Source of the DNA: Oscillospiraceae bacterium
Lineage (GTDB): Bacteria > Bacillota > Clostridia > Oscillospirales > CAG-272
DNA: 50,585 nt
Reading direction: 5' to 3'
Assembly (NCBI GenBank): GCA_015064355.1
Contig: SVSJ01000019.1
Coordinates: forward strand, 1-50,585
The translations under genes were made by a program, and so were the position numbers. Every line of letters begins with the position of its first letter. Position 1 is the first letter of the stretch. Below are positions 1-8,355 of the stretch, in pieces. The notes under the pieces are model-generated. The model ran no database searches. It worked only from the letters and a program-made list of their open reading frames with translations, and was not told the origin of the DNA.

Positions 1-331
1 TGATATCACTTTCAGAGTGATTCTGTACTCTATTACTATATTAAAAGAGTTTATTTTAAAAATTCAAAAGAATTTTCGGAGTCTTTTAGTACATTTCGTT
101 GTTGTTCAATTTTCAATGAGCAATCGCCACCCACGCAGTCCCCTGCGCGACAGCTTTATTATTATATCATCACCTCTTTATTTTGTCAATACCTTTTTCG
201 AAAAAAATGCAATTTGTCGAAAATCACAATTACCCTGAGCTTTTATCTCCGCTATAGTATACAATAGACACAAAACGCCGTGATCCTTTTGCACTTCGCA
301 TAATTTTGAGCTCCACAGCCATACTAAACAT
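1..331. other. AT-rich non-coding left edge
   Basis: No convincing gene is seen here. Short AT-rich blocks alternate with GC-richer ones such as a GCAGTCCCCTGC palindrome near 136. The stretch around 145-200 (a CGACAGC followed by TTATTATTATATCA and a TTTGTCAA box) resembles degenerate spacer modules that I associate with DNA flanking rRNA operons in Clostridia. That resemblance is from memory and no rRNA is visible. An open frame at 17-238 has no ribosome binding site and no protein-like composition. Confidence 0.4.
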
Positions 332-1006
332 ATGTTAAAGATAATACTACACACCGTCATTATTTACTACGCCATGGTTTTATCCATGCGGATCATGGGA
401 AAGCGGCAACTTGGGGAGCTTCAGGCATCGGACATAATTATCACAATGATGCTGTCCGAAATCGCCACCGCTCCTATCACTAACCCCCAAATACCCATAC
501 ACCACGCTTTGGTGCCAATCGGGATCCTCATTGCCATTGAGGTTGCTATGTCATTTCTTCTGCTGAAAAGCCACAAACTGAAGCGACTTTTCTACGGTTC
601 TCCCACAATAATTATCAACCGCGGAAAGTTGATGCAAAAGGAAATGAAGAAAAACCGGTTGGAAATCGACGAGCTTATATCGGAGCTGCGGCAAAAGGGC
701 TATTCGGACATATCTGACATCAACTACGCCATCCTTGAAGAAAACGGCAAGCTGTCCGTGTTCCCTTATGCAGACAAAGCTCCCTCTACCCCGGCCGATA
801 TTGGGATTACGCCCTTGGAGCGCGGAGTAGCACATGTTTGCGTTATCGACGGCAAGGTCATCGTTCACAACCTCGCTCTGGCCGGATGGAATGACAAGCG
901 GTTATCAAATGAACTTAAGAAGCGAAAGTTATCCCTTTCCGACGTATTTCTCCTAACCGTGGACGACAAAGAAAGCGTCACGATAATAAAAAAGGAAGAA
1001 AAATAG
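332..1006 (+). CDS. DUF421 family membrane protein (YetF/YcaP-like)
   Basis: A 224-residue protein with hydrophobic helices at about 1-18, 30-50 and 58-78, followed by a cytoplasmic domain. The early MGKRQLGELQ motif and the later LRQKGYSDISDINYAILEENGKL-type block are hallmarks of DUF421 (YetF family). The C-terminal half of this family forms a small mixed fold. The biochemical role is not established; in Bacillus, relatives are membrane proteins linked to sporulation or stress. The chosen ATG is the first in frame, but there is no clear Shine-Dalgarno. It converges on the radical SAM gene, and a shared terminator lies between them. Confidence 0.88.
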   Translation: MLKIILHTVIIYYAMVLSMRIMGKRQLGELQASDIIITMMLSEIATAPITNPQIPIHHALVPIGILIAIEVAMSFLLLKSHKLKRLFYGSPTIIINRGKLMQKEMKKNRLEIDELISELRQKGYSDISDINYAILEENGKLSVFPYADKAPSTPADIGITPLERGVAHVCVIDGKVIVHNLALAGWNDKRLSNELKKRKLSLSDVFLLTVDDKESVTIIKKEEK

Positions 1007-1038
1007 GCTGCACCCATTGGCACAGCCTGTTTTGTTTT
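1005..1038. terminator. Bidirectional terminator between convergent genes
   Basis: The arms AGGCTG (1005-1010) and CAGCCT (1023-1028) form a hairpin. It is followed on the plus strand by TGTTTTGTTTTTA, and on the minus strand by ATTTTTCTTCCTTTTTT. It overlaps the stop codon of the DUF421 gene and can end both transcripts. Confidence 0.75.
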
Positions 1039-3647
1039 TATTGGAATTCGGTTTCGCCGTCTGCAAGATACTGCTTGGTTCTTGTTATGACGTGGCTGCC
1101 GTTTTCGCCGGAGATAGCAAGTTTTTCTTCTATCGCCTTTGCGATGTACTCGGGATTGAGATACTTTTCACTGTCAGCAGATGTAACAGCGGTCACTTTC
1201 AGATTTCCGTCGATCACCTCTGCGCGAACGGACTTCACCAGAGTTGTGATATCCGTTTCCTTCTCCCCGCTCTTTGATCTCTTCATCATAATAACAGGGC
1301 GAGTGAACATATCTTCAATCTTTGCACAAAGCTCACAGTCCGCTGAAATGCCGCGGTAGTCGATAACATTTTCCGCCCACTTGATGTCAGACAGCTTGCC
1401 TTTCTGCTCGTATACCCTAAGAATCTCGATACCGTTAGGCATTACAGCCGCCAGCTTTTCGAATATTTCTGCGTTAGGCAGGGATTTCATCATACGCAGG
1501 TCGAGGATTTCCTCTTCCCCACCGCATCCTACTGACAAGGGAGTACCGAACACAAGCTTGGGAATGGGGTTGAAGCCCTCGGTATAGTAAACCGGCAAGC
1601 CGGAGCGAACAACCGCCCGCATCATTGTCTTTGCCAGATCCAGGTGAGAGATATACAGCATGGCACCAAACTTGCGGAATCGAACTCTGATGTGGCGTGC
1701 CGCTTTCACGCTTCCCTTTGGAGGCTTGGGCGGTTTGGGCTTAAGCTCCTTGTCGGAGGTTATTCTTCCTGCGCTGTCAGAGCTGTCGGGATGGCCGGGG
1801 CACCAACGGCAGAATTCTTTGTCAACCAGTTTATTTACGCCGCAGCCGGAGCACTTTTCCTTGCAAGACGGAGTTGCAATAGCCTCCTGCGCCTTGTGTC
1901 TCTCGGAAAGGAGGAAGGTTTTTGTGATACCGGCGGAGATCATATCCCAAGGGAGGATCTCATCGTCGGGAATAGTGCGGTTTGCGTAGAAGGACGGGTC
2001 GATTCCAACTGCTTCGAAAATTTCCATCCACTTGTCGTAGTCGAACCACTCTTCCCAAGCATCAAAGCGAACTCTACGGTGAGCGGCTTCTTCAAGGGCA
2101 AGAGCAAGTCTGCGATCCCCTCGGGCAAAAATTGCCTCAAGGCGCGAAACCTTGGCGTCGTGGTAATTGTATCTGACCTTTCGGTCTCTGATTTTTGAAG
2201 AAAGGAAATCCTGCTTTTCGCAAAGCTCCTCAATGGTGTTCTGTCTTTCCCATTGGAAGGGTGTGTGCGGCTTCGGAATAAAGCACGCCACGGACAATGT
2301 CACTTGAGGCTGACGGGCTTTGTTTCTGTTGGGAGTGCGGTAATACTCGTCGATAACGTGGGTTGCGAGGGTGGAGATTCCCTCGATATCCTCGTAGGTC
2401 TCCCCGGGCAAGCCGTTCATAAAGTAAAGCTTGACCTGGTTCTTTCCTGCAGCATATGCAACGCCTGCCGCGCGAAGGATCTCTTCTTCGGTGATATTTT
2501 TGTTGATTATATCGCGGAGTCTGGGGGTGCCTGCCTCCGGGGCAAAGGTCAGGGTGCTTGAGCGAACCGTAGATATTTTATCCATAAGCTCCTTTGTAAA
2601 GCTGTCCGCGCGCATTGACGGCAGAGACAGGTTTACCATCTTGTCGTCGGTCCAGTCAAGGAGTTTATCTGTCAGCTCGCTGATCTTCGAGTAGTCGCTG
2701 ATAGACAAAGATGACAAGGAGATCTCGCTGTAGCCCGTGTTGTCGATAAGGGATCTTGCGATGCAGTCAAGAGTTTCTGGGGACTTTTCACGAACAGGGC
2801 GGCAAACCATACCTGCCTGGCAGAATCTGCAGCCTCTGATGCATCCGCGGAATACCTCAACAGTTACTCTGTCGTGTACCGTTTCGATATTGGGCATTAC
2901 AGGATTCATAGGAACATAGCACTTGTCGAAATCTTCAACGATTCTCTTCTCAACGATTTTGGGAACACGCTCGTCGGTGGTTTCGATAGCGGCAATAGTA
3001 CCGTCTTCTTTATATATTATATTGTAGAAAGCGGGAACATAGAATCCCTTAAGCTCCGTTGCGACGCGGTAAAGGAACGCGCTCTTTGAATAAGTACCGT
3101 TTTCCTTCATTTCTATATACAGGCGGGCAAATTCGGGCAGTGCTTCCTCACCCTCACCAATGGAGAATACGTCAACAAATTCAGCCATAGGCTCGGGGTT
3201 GTAAGCACAGGGACCGCCTGCAAGAATAACGGGGGAGTCCTCCCCTCTCTGGTCTCGTCTCAGGGGCAGGCCCGCCAAGTCGATCATATTAAGCATAGTG
3301 GAATAGCACAGCTCGTACTGCATGGTGAAAGCGATAACATCAAATTCACCAACTCCGTCTCCACTTTCGTGAGTGAACAAAGGAATGTTTCTCTTGCGCA
3401 TCTCCTCTTCCATATCTACCCACGGAGCGTAAACTCTTTCGCACCAGCAACCGTCAACGCTGTTAAAGCAGTCGCAAAGAATACGCATACCAAGATTGGA
3501 CATACCTATCTCGTACACGTCGGGGAAGCAGAAAGCCACACGCATCTTGACGTCGGCGAGATCCTTGTATACGCTTCCCGTCTCTCCTCCCGTATATCGG
3601 CCGGGCTTCTGAACGCTTGAAATAAAGCTACGAATATCTTCTCTCAT
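1038..3647 (-). CDS. TIGR03960-type radical SAM protein fused to DUF2344 domain
   Basis: An 869-residue protein. The N-terminal part (about 1-230) resembles a B12-binding-like domain. A radical SAM core follows with the cluster motif CxxxCxxC at C269/C273/C276, then a Cys-rich linker near 600. The C-terminal portion (about 650-869, with YISHLDLAKTMMRAVVRSGLPV) is the TIGR03936/DUF2344 domain. In many bacteria the two parts are separate adjacent genes; the fused form is common in Clostridia. The family probably acts in RNA modification or ribosome-related chemistry, but the substrate is unknown. The start is fixed by the conserved VQKPGRYTGGE segment right after it. No Shine-Dalgarno lies at the normal distance: a terminator-like hairpin ends ten bases before the ATG. 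Confidence 0.9.
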   Translation of the reverse strand: MREDIRSFISSVQKPGRYTGGETGSVYKDLADVKMRVAFCFPDVYEIGMSNLGMRILCDCFNSVDGCWCERVYAPWVDMEEEMRKRNIPLFTHESGDGVGEFDVIAFTMQYELCYSTMLNMIDLAGLPLRRDQRGEDSPVILAGGPCAYNPEPMAEFVDVFSIGEGEEALPEFARLYIEMKENGTYSKSAFLYRVATELKGFYVPAFYNIIYKEDGTIAAIETTDERVPKIVEKRIVEDFDKCYVPMNPVMPNIETVHDRVTVEVFRGCIRGCRFCQAGMVCRPVREKSPETLDCIARSLIDNTGYSEISLSSLSISDYSKISELTDKLLDWTDDKMVNLSLPSMRADSFTKELMDKISTVRSSTLTFAPEAGTPRLRDIINKNITEEEILRAAGVAYAAGKNQVKLYFMNGLPGETYEDIEGISTLATHVIDEYYRTPNRNKARQPQVTLSVACFIPKPHTPFQWERQNTIEELCEKQDFLSSKIRDRKVRYNYHDAKVSRLEAIFARGDRRLALALEEAAHRRVRFDAWEEWFDYDKWMEIFEAVGIDPSFYANRTIPDDEILPWDMISAGITKTFLLSERHKAQEAIATPSCKEKCSGCGVNKLVDKEFCRWCPGHPDSSDSAGRITSDKELKPKPPKPPKGSVKAARHIRVRFRKFGAMLYISHLDLAKTMMRAVVRSGLPVYYTEGFNPIPKLVFGTPLSVGCGGEEEILDLRMMKSLPNAEIFEKLAAVMPNGIEILRVYEQKGKLSDIKWAENVIDYRGISADCELCAKIEDMFTRPVIMMKRSKSGEKETDITTLVKSVRAEVIDGNLKVTAVTSADSEKYLNPEYIAKAIEEKLAISGENGSHVITRTKQYLADGETEFQ

Positions 3648-3690
3648 AATAAAATTACGGGAGAATATTTAAGTATCCTCCCGTAGCTCC
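3646..3690 (-). terminator. Terminator hairpin of the acidic membrane protein gene
   Basis: On the minus strand ACGGGAG (3678-3684) pairs with CTCCCGT (3657-3663), followed by AATTTTATTAT, which runs into the ATG of the radical SAM gene. On the plus strand the same hairpin is followed by CTCCTTTTGTTTTTG. It probably ends the upstream gene (3715-6783). Because it abuts the next start codon, it could also act as an attenuator. Confidence 0.65.
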
Positions 3691-3714
3691 TTTTGTTTTT
3701 GTGATTTGCCCGAT

Positions 3715-6700
3715 TTATCTGACGAACATTCTGGCTGAGATCGCCATAGGAATGATCCAGATAAGCTGATAAAGGGCGATGAACAGTGAGTTTACGATTC
3801 CTGTCGCATTCGTAATGAGAAGGAGAGCAAGGATCGCAACGCCGATCATAATTGAAAGTGTACTCATGGCAATATTGGTCTTCTTTGTATGAAGAACCTT
3901 ACCGCAGTAGGAAATAACCTGAAGAAGTGACTTGGGAGACGCGCAGGTAACAAGTCCGCTGTCTACCTTTTCTTCATAGCTGCCCACCTCATCCGCATCA
4001 GCGTAACGAATGATCTTAAGAGGTATACGTCTCAGATTAAGCTTACGGGCGATCATTCTTTCGTTGATATTGGGGTCGAATGTGCGAACACAAACATACA
4101 GGCCGCTGCCGGAATACTGCTTAAGAATAAGGTCAATATCCGCATCCATAACGTACTGGATATACATCTTTGCAACCAACTTGCTTTCGCGGAACATATA
4201 CATAATGGAAAGCTCGTCAGAAAGGTCAACGTCATCTTCAGCCGCGCTCTGGGGGATCTCAAGTCCGCGCTCGGTAAGAGCTTCGCAGCTACCGAAGATA
4301 ATGTTTACACCATCAACCTGAGTTGCAAGGAATCCGTCCTCAACGTCGAAGATCTGAACGTTCTGGGAGTTGCCCATTTCCTTTGTGGCAACCTCGAACA
4401 CATCCTGGAGAGGGCCGCCTGCGTATGCAAATACAGAGGATGCATAGTAGAGCACTCTGTCGATTCTCGCATTGTTGTAGATCCTGATGTTCTGAACCTT
4501 TACGGAATATGAGGGGAACACGTTTTTATCGTCAAAGCTGATGATAGAAGCGTTGGAATATTCTTCAAGAGAGGTCTCACCGATGATCGCGCTGTCATGC
4601 TCTTTTGCGGAGAGATTTGCGCGATAGAAGGGGTAAGAGAATGTAAGGAACACAGACATAGGGATGAGGATCAGCATAGATGAGAAGATCACTTCGCCAA
4701 CCTCGGCGGCACTTGAGCCCTTGAATGCGGCAAAAATACCGATAAGCGCTGCAAGAGCGGCTGTTATGCTAACAAGGAATGTGATAAATGTGTTTGTTGT
4801 AGCATCAGGCTTGGACAGTCTTGCGAAGAAGCCGTCAATAAAGTCGGTCTTTTCTATCTTCATTACATCGCAAATGTCGTCAGCATCAGCAAATGCCTTT
4901 GTTTCGCATTCGGATTCCTCTGCACCAAGACGTCTTACAATATGCTTGGGTCTCTTGTTTGCAATAATGCGGAAGTTCATCATTTCGCGCTTGTGGTTAA
5001 ACATTGCATAAACAAGGGCGAGGAATGCGGAAAGAGCAACTACAAAGTTGAACATCGCAGGCTCTTCGGGGGAAACAACAAGTCTGGGGACGATGGCAGA
5101 ATACAGAATTCCGCAAACGGTAAGAAGTGAAGTAATGGTTTCGGGCTTGGGTGTTCCGTTGAAGAGGCACTTGAAACCGTCAACTATCTGCTCGAGTGCA
5201 CAGAGGCAAGCAAGGAGCATGAGCTGGAGGCTCACCATTGCGTAAACGATGGGATAAACCTGGGGGTCAAATGCACCTGCAAACTGCTGCTCTGTTCCTG
5301 TGAACAGCTTGGTTATTGTTGCCATATTTTCAAAGATCAAAAGCAGGAAGGAAAGTACGCCGCAAGCGCCGAGTCTGATCCAGAGAGAAGTTGTCTTCTT
5401 CTTGTATTCAGCGCGGATCTGGGGGATCTGGGTTTTATCCACAAACTCCGGTCTGTCGAGCTTGAACTTCTTTGATTCACGGTTCTTCTGCTTTTCAACC
5501 AGCTTGTCGCCAAATGCCTTTGCACGGTCAGCCTTATCGTCGTCACCGTTGTCAAGGCCGAAGGCAACCATTAGGTTAATATCTGTGGGGTCGAACTCTT
5601 CGTCAAGAATCTGCTCGATAGCCTTCTGATCTTCTTCGTCGATTTCGTTTTCAGCCACTTCGCTGTCTGTAATTTCTTCGGTTGTATCTTCAGCTACGTC
5701 TTCGCTGAATCCGAAGGTGTCGTCTCCGAACAGCTCTGCATATTCATCAATGGGATTTTCTTCAGCAGATTCTACTGTTTCTACAGCTTCGGTAGCAGCC
5801 GGAGCCTCAGCAGGTTCGTTATCAGCCGCAAAATTCACAAGCTCTACAACATCTGCAAACTCATCAAGCTCATCAAATGTTTCTGCTTCTTCAGCAAATT
5901 CTTCTGTGGTTTCTGCTGTTTCTTCAGCAATTTCTTCGGCGTAAGCCTCGGTGTACTCCTCAGCATACTGTTCGTCGAACTGCTCAGCATTTTCTTCTGC
6001 GAATTCCTCAGCATACTGTTCGTCGAACTGCTCGGCATATTCCCCGACAAGTTCTTCGCCAAACTGTTCAGCGTATTCTTCAGCAAACTCTTCAGCGTAC
6101 TGCTCGTCGTACTCTTCTTCATACTCTTCGCCGTATTCTTCGGAATAATCGTCAGTATATTCCTCTTCGGCTTCGTACAAGTCACGCTCAGCCTGCTTCT
6201 GCTCCTTTTTAGCCTGTTTTGCGGCCTTATTAGCAGCAAGTTTTTCCTTCAGCTTTGCGAAGAATCCCTTTTTCTTGGGTTCGTCCTCAGCAAAAGGATC
6301 TTCGAATATGTCGTTCTCGTTATATTCATAAGAATCATCATACTCGTCTTCGTATTCATCATACGCTTCATCATAAGACTCGTCGTAGGACTGATCGTCC
6401 AACTCTTCGTCGAATGTCTCTTCAGCCGCATCATCCGCCGGATATTCTTCGGCATAAGTTTCCTCAGTTTCCTGGTCCCCCGGGAAAGAGAACACTGAAT
6501 CAAGGGCATCCATCAGCTTTTCGTCATCATCACGATCTTCAGCAGCAGACTCCTTAATGCGCGACAAAACACCGCCGGTAGTAGCTTTCTTTTCTTCTTC
6601 CGGTTCTGTATATTCGGGCATATACTTCTTGAGAAGCTCATTGATGTCAAGCTCACTGTCAGAACTGTCAGCGCTGTTTGTCAGATCAATTTCATCAAAG

Positions 6701-6783
6701 CTCTCGTCAACAAAGTTCTTCTCACCTGTTACGTTAGCTTCTTTTGAAATTTCTTGATTGTTACTATTCATATTGTTAGCCAT
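3715..6783 (-). CDS. Acidic-repeat membrane protein with degenerate P-type ATPase (P1B-like) core
   Basis: A 1022-residue protein if started at the ATG at 6783; a second ATG at 6771 is possible, and longer frames run into rlmB. Residues 1 to about 380 are low complexity, rich in Glu, Asp and Tyr, with a 16-residue tandem repeat around EQFDEQYAEEFAEENA and a basic Lys/Ala patch near 170-200. Hydrophobic segments follow at about 466-487, 510-531, 548-569, 576-596, 664-688, 697-721, 970-991 and 994-1018. This eight-helix spacing, with a big loop between helices 6 and 7, is that of P1B metal ATPases. The loop aligns by eye with their P and N domains. However, the DKTGT site is replaced by FDDKNVF (about 749-755), the CPC motif by IPM, the SEHPL motif by AGGPL, and TGD by TFD. 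The actuator loop is only about 65 residues. It is therefore probably not an ion pump; a structural or regulatory role is a guess. Confidence 0.7.
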   Translation of the reverse strand: MANNMNSNNQEISKEANVTGEKNFVDESFDEIDLTNSADSSDSELDINELLKKYMPEYTEPEEEKKATTGGVLSRIKESAAEDRDDDEKLMDALDSVFSFPGDQETEETYAEEYPADDAAEETFDEELDDQSYDESYDEAYDEYEDEYDDSYEYNENDIFEDPFAEDEPKKKGFFAKLKEKLAANKAAKQAKKEQKQAERDLYEAEEEYTDDYSEEYGEEYEEEYDEQYAEEFAEEYAEQFGEELVGEYAEQFDEQYAEEFAEENAEQFDEQYAEEYTEAYAEEIAEETAETTEEFAEEAETFDELDEFADVVELVNFAADNEPAEAPAATEAVETVESAEENPIDEYAELFGDDTFGFSEDVAEDTTEEITDSEVAENEIDEEDQKAIEQILDEEFDPTDINLMVAFGLDNGDDDKADRAKAFGDKLVEKQKNRESKKFKLDRPEFVDKTQIPQIRAEYKKKTTSLWIRLGACGVLSFLLLIFENMATITKLFTGTEQQFAGAFDPQVYPIVYAMVSLQLMLLACLCALEQIVDGFKCLFNGTPKPETITSLLTVCGILYSAIVPRLVVSPEEPAMFNFVVALSAFLALVYAMFNHKREMMNFRIIANKRPKHIVRRLGAEESECETKAFADADDICDVMKIEKTDFIDGFFARLSKPDATTNTFITFLVSITAALAALIGIFAAFKGSSAAEVGEVIFSSMLILIPMSVFLTFSYPFYRANLSAKEHDSAIIGETSLEEYSNASIISFDDKNVFPSYSVKVQNIRIYNNARIDRVLYYASSVFAYAGGPLQDVFEVATKEMGNSQNVQIFDVEDGFLATQVDGVNIIFGSCEALTERGLEIPQSAAEDDVDLSDELSIMYMFRESKLVAKMYIQYVMDADIDLILKQYSGSGLYVCVRTFDPNINERMIARKLNLRRIPLKIIRYADADEVGSYEEKVDSGLVTCASPKSLLQVISYCGKVLHTKKTNIAMSTLSIMIGVAILALLLITNATGIVNSLFIALYQLIWIIPMAISARMFVR
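5953..6055 (-). repeat. 48-bp tandem repeat encoding the acidic 16-residue unit
   Basis: The block starting at TCCTCAGCATACTG (5957) recurs 48 bases later at 6005, nearly identical for about 35 bases. More diverged units lie on either side (5940-6130). Each unit encodes an EQFDEQYAEE-type peptide. It is an in-frame coding repeat inside the acidic membrane protein gene. Confidence 0.8.
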
Positions 6784-6840
6784 AATAAGTACATTGACCC
6801 CGGAGCCTTTGTCCGCGGCTTTCCTTTCATACGCTTTATT

Positions 6841-6868
6841 TTTATATGTTAAACTTGCTTTTGACCAA
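6841..6868 (-). promoter_or_regulatory. Possible sigma-A promoter for the acidic membrane protein gene
   Basis: On the minus strand TTGGTC (6863-6868), a 16-base spacer and TATAAA (6841-6846) lie in the 95-base gap downstream of rlmB. This would give a leader of about 50 bases containing CCGGGGTC before the ATG. Confidence 0.45.
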
Positions 6869-6878
6869 ATTGATGGGC

Positions 6879-7703
6879 TTAACCCAGCTTCTGCTTTCTT
6901 GCGGCGTGGCACAAGAGAACTGATGCCGCAGTTGATACGTTCAGAGAATTCACTCGTCCGAACATAGGAATTGATACGGTAAAGTCGCATCTTTCCCTAA
7001 CCAGTCGGCTCACACCGCTGTCTTCTCCACCGAGAACGATGGCACAGGGGATATTCCAGTCAGCTTCGTAGAAGTCTACACCGTCAGCCTCGGCTGCAAA
7101 TGTCCAGACTCCGTTTTCCTTCAGCTTTTCAATAGTTTGAGCAATATTTCCAACTTTCGCAACAGCCATATGAAGAATAGCTCCGGCAGAAGCCTTTGAC
7201 ACGGCCGGAGTAAGTCCGCAAGCGCGTCTTTCGGGAATGATCACACCGTGAGCTCCGGCACATTCTGCGCAACGGATCACCGCACCAAGATTGTGGGGAT
7301 CTTCGATTCCGTCGCAAACCACAATGAGAGGTTTCTCTCCACGGTCGCGGGCAATCTCCAAAATCTCTTCAACTGTGGAGTAGTGCTTTTCAGCCACCAT
7401 TGCAGCGACGCCCTGGTGATTCTCACCTCTTGCCAGTCTGTCAAGAGACTCGTTAGTGGAGCTGACTATGGGAACACCGGCCTTTTTCGCTTCAGCGATA
7501 ATGACCTGCACGGATCCTTCCTTGCCTGACACAAGGATCTTGTCAACGGGAGCGCCCGATCTGACAAGCTCAAGAACAGCGTTTCTTCCTACAACAATAT
7601 TGGAAGGAAGCTCCTCGCCTGATCTTCTGGGAGGTCTGTCTCCCCTGCTCTTGCCGCCGCGGCCACCGTCACCGCCATATTTTCTATTATATTTCTTTTC
7701 CAT
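6879..7703 (-). CDS. rlmB: 23S rRNA 2'-O-ribose methyltransferase RlmB (TrmH/SpoU family)
   Basis: A 274-residue SPOUT methyltransferase. After a basic Gly/Arg-rich tail (1-33) there is a substrate-binding domain (about 34-110) beginning VVGRNAVLELVRSG. The trefoil-knot catalytic domain follows with the family motifs DPHNLGAVIRCAECAG (motif 1), VLGGEDSGVSRLV (motif 2) and SLNVSTAASVLL (motif 3). The family methylates the ribose of G2251 (E. coli numbering) in 23S rRNA using S-adenosylmethionine. Other TrmH-family targets cannot be excluded from sequence. The start is at MEKKYNRK. It has its own promoter upstream. Confidence 0.9.
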   Translation of the reverse strand: MEKKYNRKYGGDGGRGGKSRGDRPPRRSGEELPSNIVVGRNAVLELVRSGAPVDKILVSGKEGSVQVIIAEAKKAGVPIVSSTNESLDRLARGENHQGVAAMVAEKHYSTVEEILEIARDRGEKPLIVVCDGIEDPHNLGAVIRCAECAGAHGVIIPERRACGLTPAVSKASAGAILHMAVAKVGNIAQTIEKLKENGVWTFAAEADGVDFYEADWNIPCAIVLGGEDSGVSRLVRERCDFTVSIPMFGRVNSLNVSTAASVLLCHAARKQKLG

Positions 7704-7756
7704 TATTTCTCCGTCCGGTGTAAAACGAGCATAGTTCTACACAATAATACATTTTG

Positions 7757-7785
7757 ATTATACCACATTTTTTTCGTTTTGTATA
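7757..7785 (-). promoter_or_regulatory. Sigma-A promoter of rlmB
   Basis: On the minus strand a -35-like TATACA (7780-7785), a 17-base spacer and a perfect TATAAT (7757-7762), about 55 bases upstream of the rlmB start. Confidence 0.65.
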
Positions 7786-7827
7786 TACTCATTTTAAACA
7801 AATAGTGAGGAAAATTACAATTTTTTC

Positions 7828-7867
7828 GAAAAAATAAAGAAATACGGCTATTTTGTAACCGTATTTC
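7828..7867 (-). terminator. Terminator after the zinc ribbon gene
   Basis: GAAATACGG (7839-7847) and CCGTATTTC (7859-7867) form a 9-bp stem with an 11-base loop. On the minus strand a T-rich run (7828-7838) follows. It ends the 7945-8220 transcript. Confidence 0.8.
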
Positions 7868-7944
7868 AATACTTTTTAGTAATTAAGCTCTGCGCTGCAC
7901 ATCAAGGAGTGAAGCATAGTAGGCCTGTTTTTGACCTATTGTAA

Positions 7945-8220
7945 TTACTGCTGTTTCATTGCAGCAAAGCATTCGCTGCAATATACGGGTCTGTCGTTGC
8001 TGGGCTGGAAAGGAACCTTAGCTTCCTTACCACAGTTAGCGCAAGTAGTTGTGAACATTTCTCTCTGTTCGCGAGTAGCGTTCTTTCTCTTGTCACGGCA
8101 TTCCTTGCATCTCTGGGGTTCGTTCTGGAAGCCCTTTTCTGCATAGAATTCCTGTTCGCCTGCTGTGAATACGAAATCATTGCCGCATTCCTTGCACTTT
8201 AAGGTCTTGTCCTCGTACAT
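7945..8220 (-). CDS. Small zinc-ribbon protein (CxxC-x17-CxxC type)
   Basis: A 91-residue protein with two zinc-ribbon units. The first pairs CKEC near residue 9 with CKEC near 38; the second pairs CANC near 60 with CSEC near 80. The N-terminus MYEDKTLKCKECGNDFVFT and the block FYAEKGFQNEPQRCKECR are characteristic of the bacterial probable zinc-binding domain family (zf-trcl type). Such proteins are common in Clostridia and Chloroflexi and have no assigned role; binding nucleic acid is an inference from the fold. GAGGAAAAAAAG precedes the ATG. Confidence 0.88.
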   Translation of the reverse strand: MYEDKTLKCKECGNDFVFTAGEQEFYAEKGFQNEPQRCKECRDKRKNATREQREMFTTTCANCGKEAKVPFQPSNDRPVYCSECFAAMKQQ

Positions 8221-8355
8221 CTTTTTTTCCTCGCTTTAATTAAATTGGTTGAAGTTTTTGCCCGTCATGGACTCTTCGTTTCCTTGATACAACGCTTTTG
8301 AGTAAATTTTTGGGCTATTTATTTCAATCTAACCTTTCGGAAAGAATAAAATACA

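Noticed and set aside
17-238. Open frame of 73 codons at the left edge
   Set aside because: No ribosome binding site, AT-driven composition, and it covers spacer-like repeats.
5953-6130. Regularly spaced repeats that could be read as a CRISPR array
   Set aside because: The units are contiguous, in frame, 48 bases long and encode the acidic peptide; there are no unique spacers.
5844-6239. Several open frames on both strands within the acidic repeat region
   Set aside because: They are low-complexity shadows (Ser-, Arg- or Lys-rich) of the Glu/Asp/Tyr repeat in the real frame.
6784-6990. N-terminal extension of the acidic membrane protein into the rlmB coding region
   Set aside because: The extension overlaps the conserved C-terminus of rlmB, and a reasonable ATG at 6783 lies just after the rlmB stop with a possible promoter in the gap.
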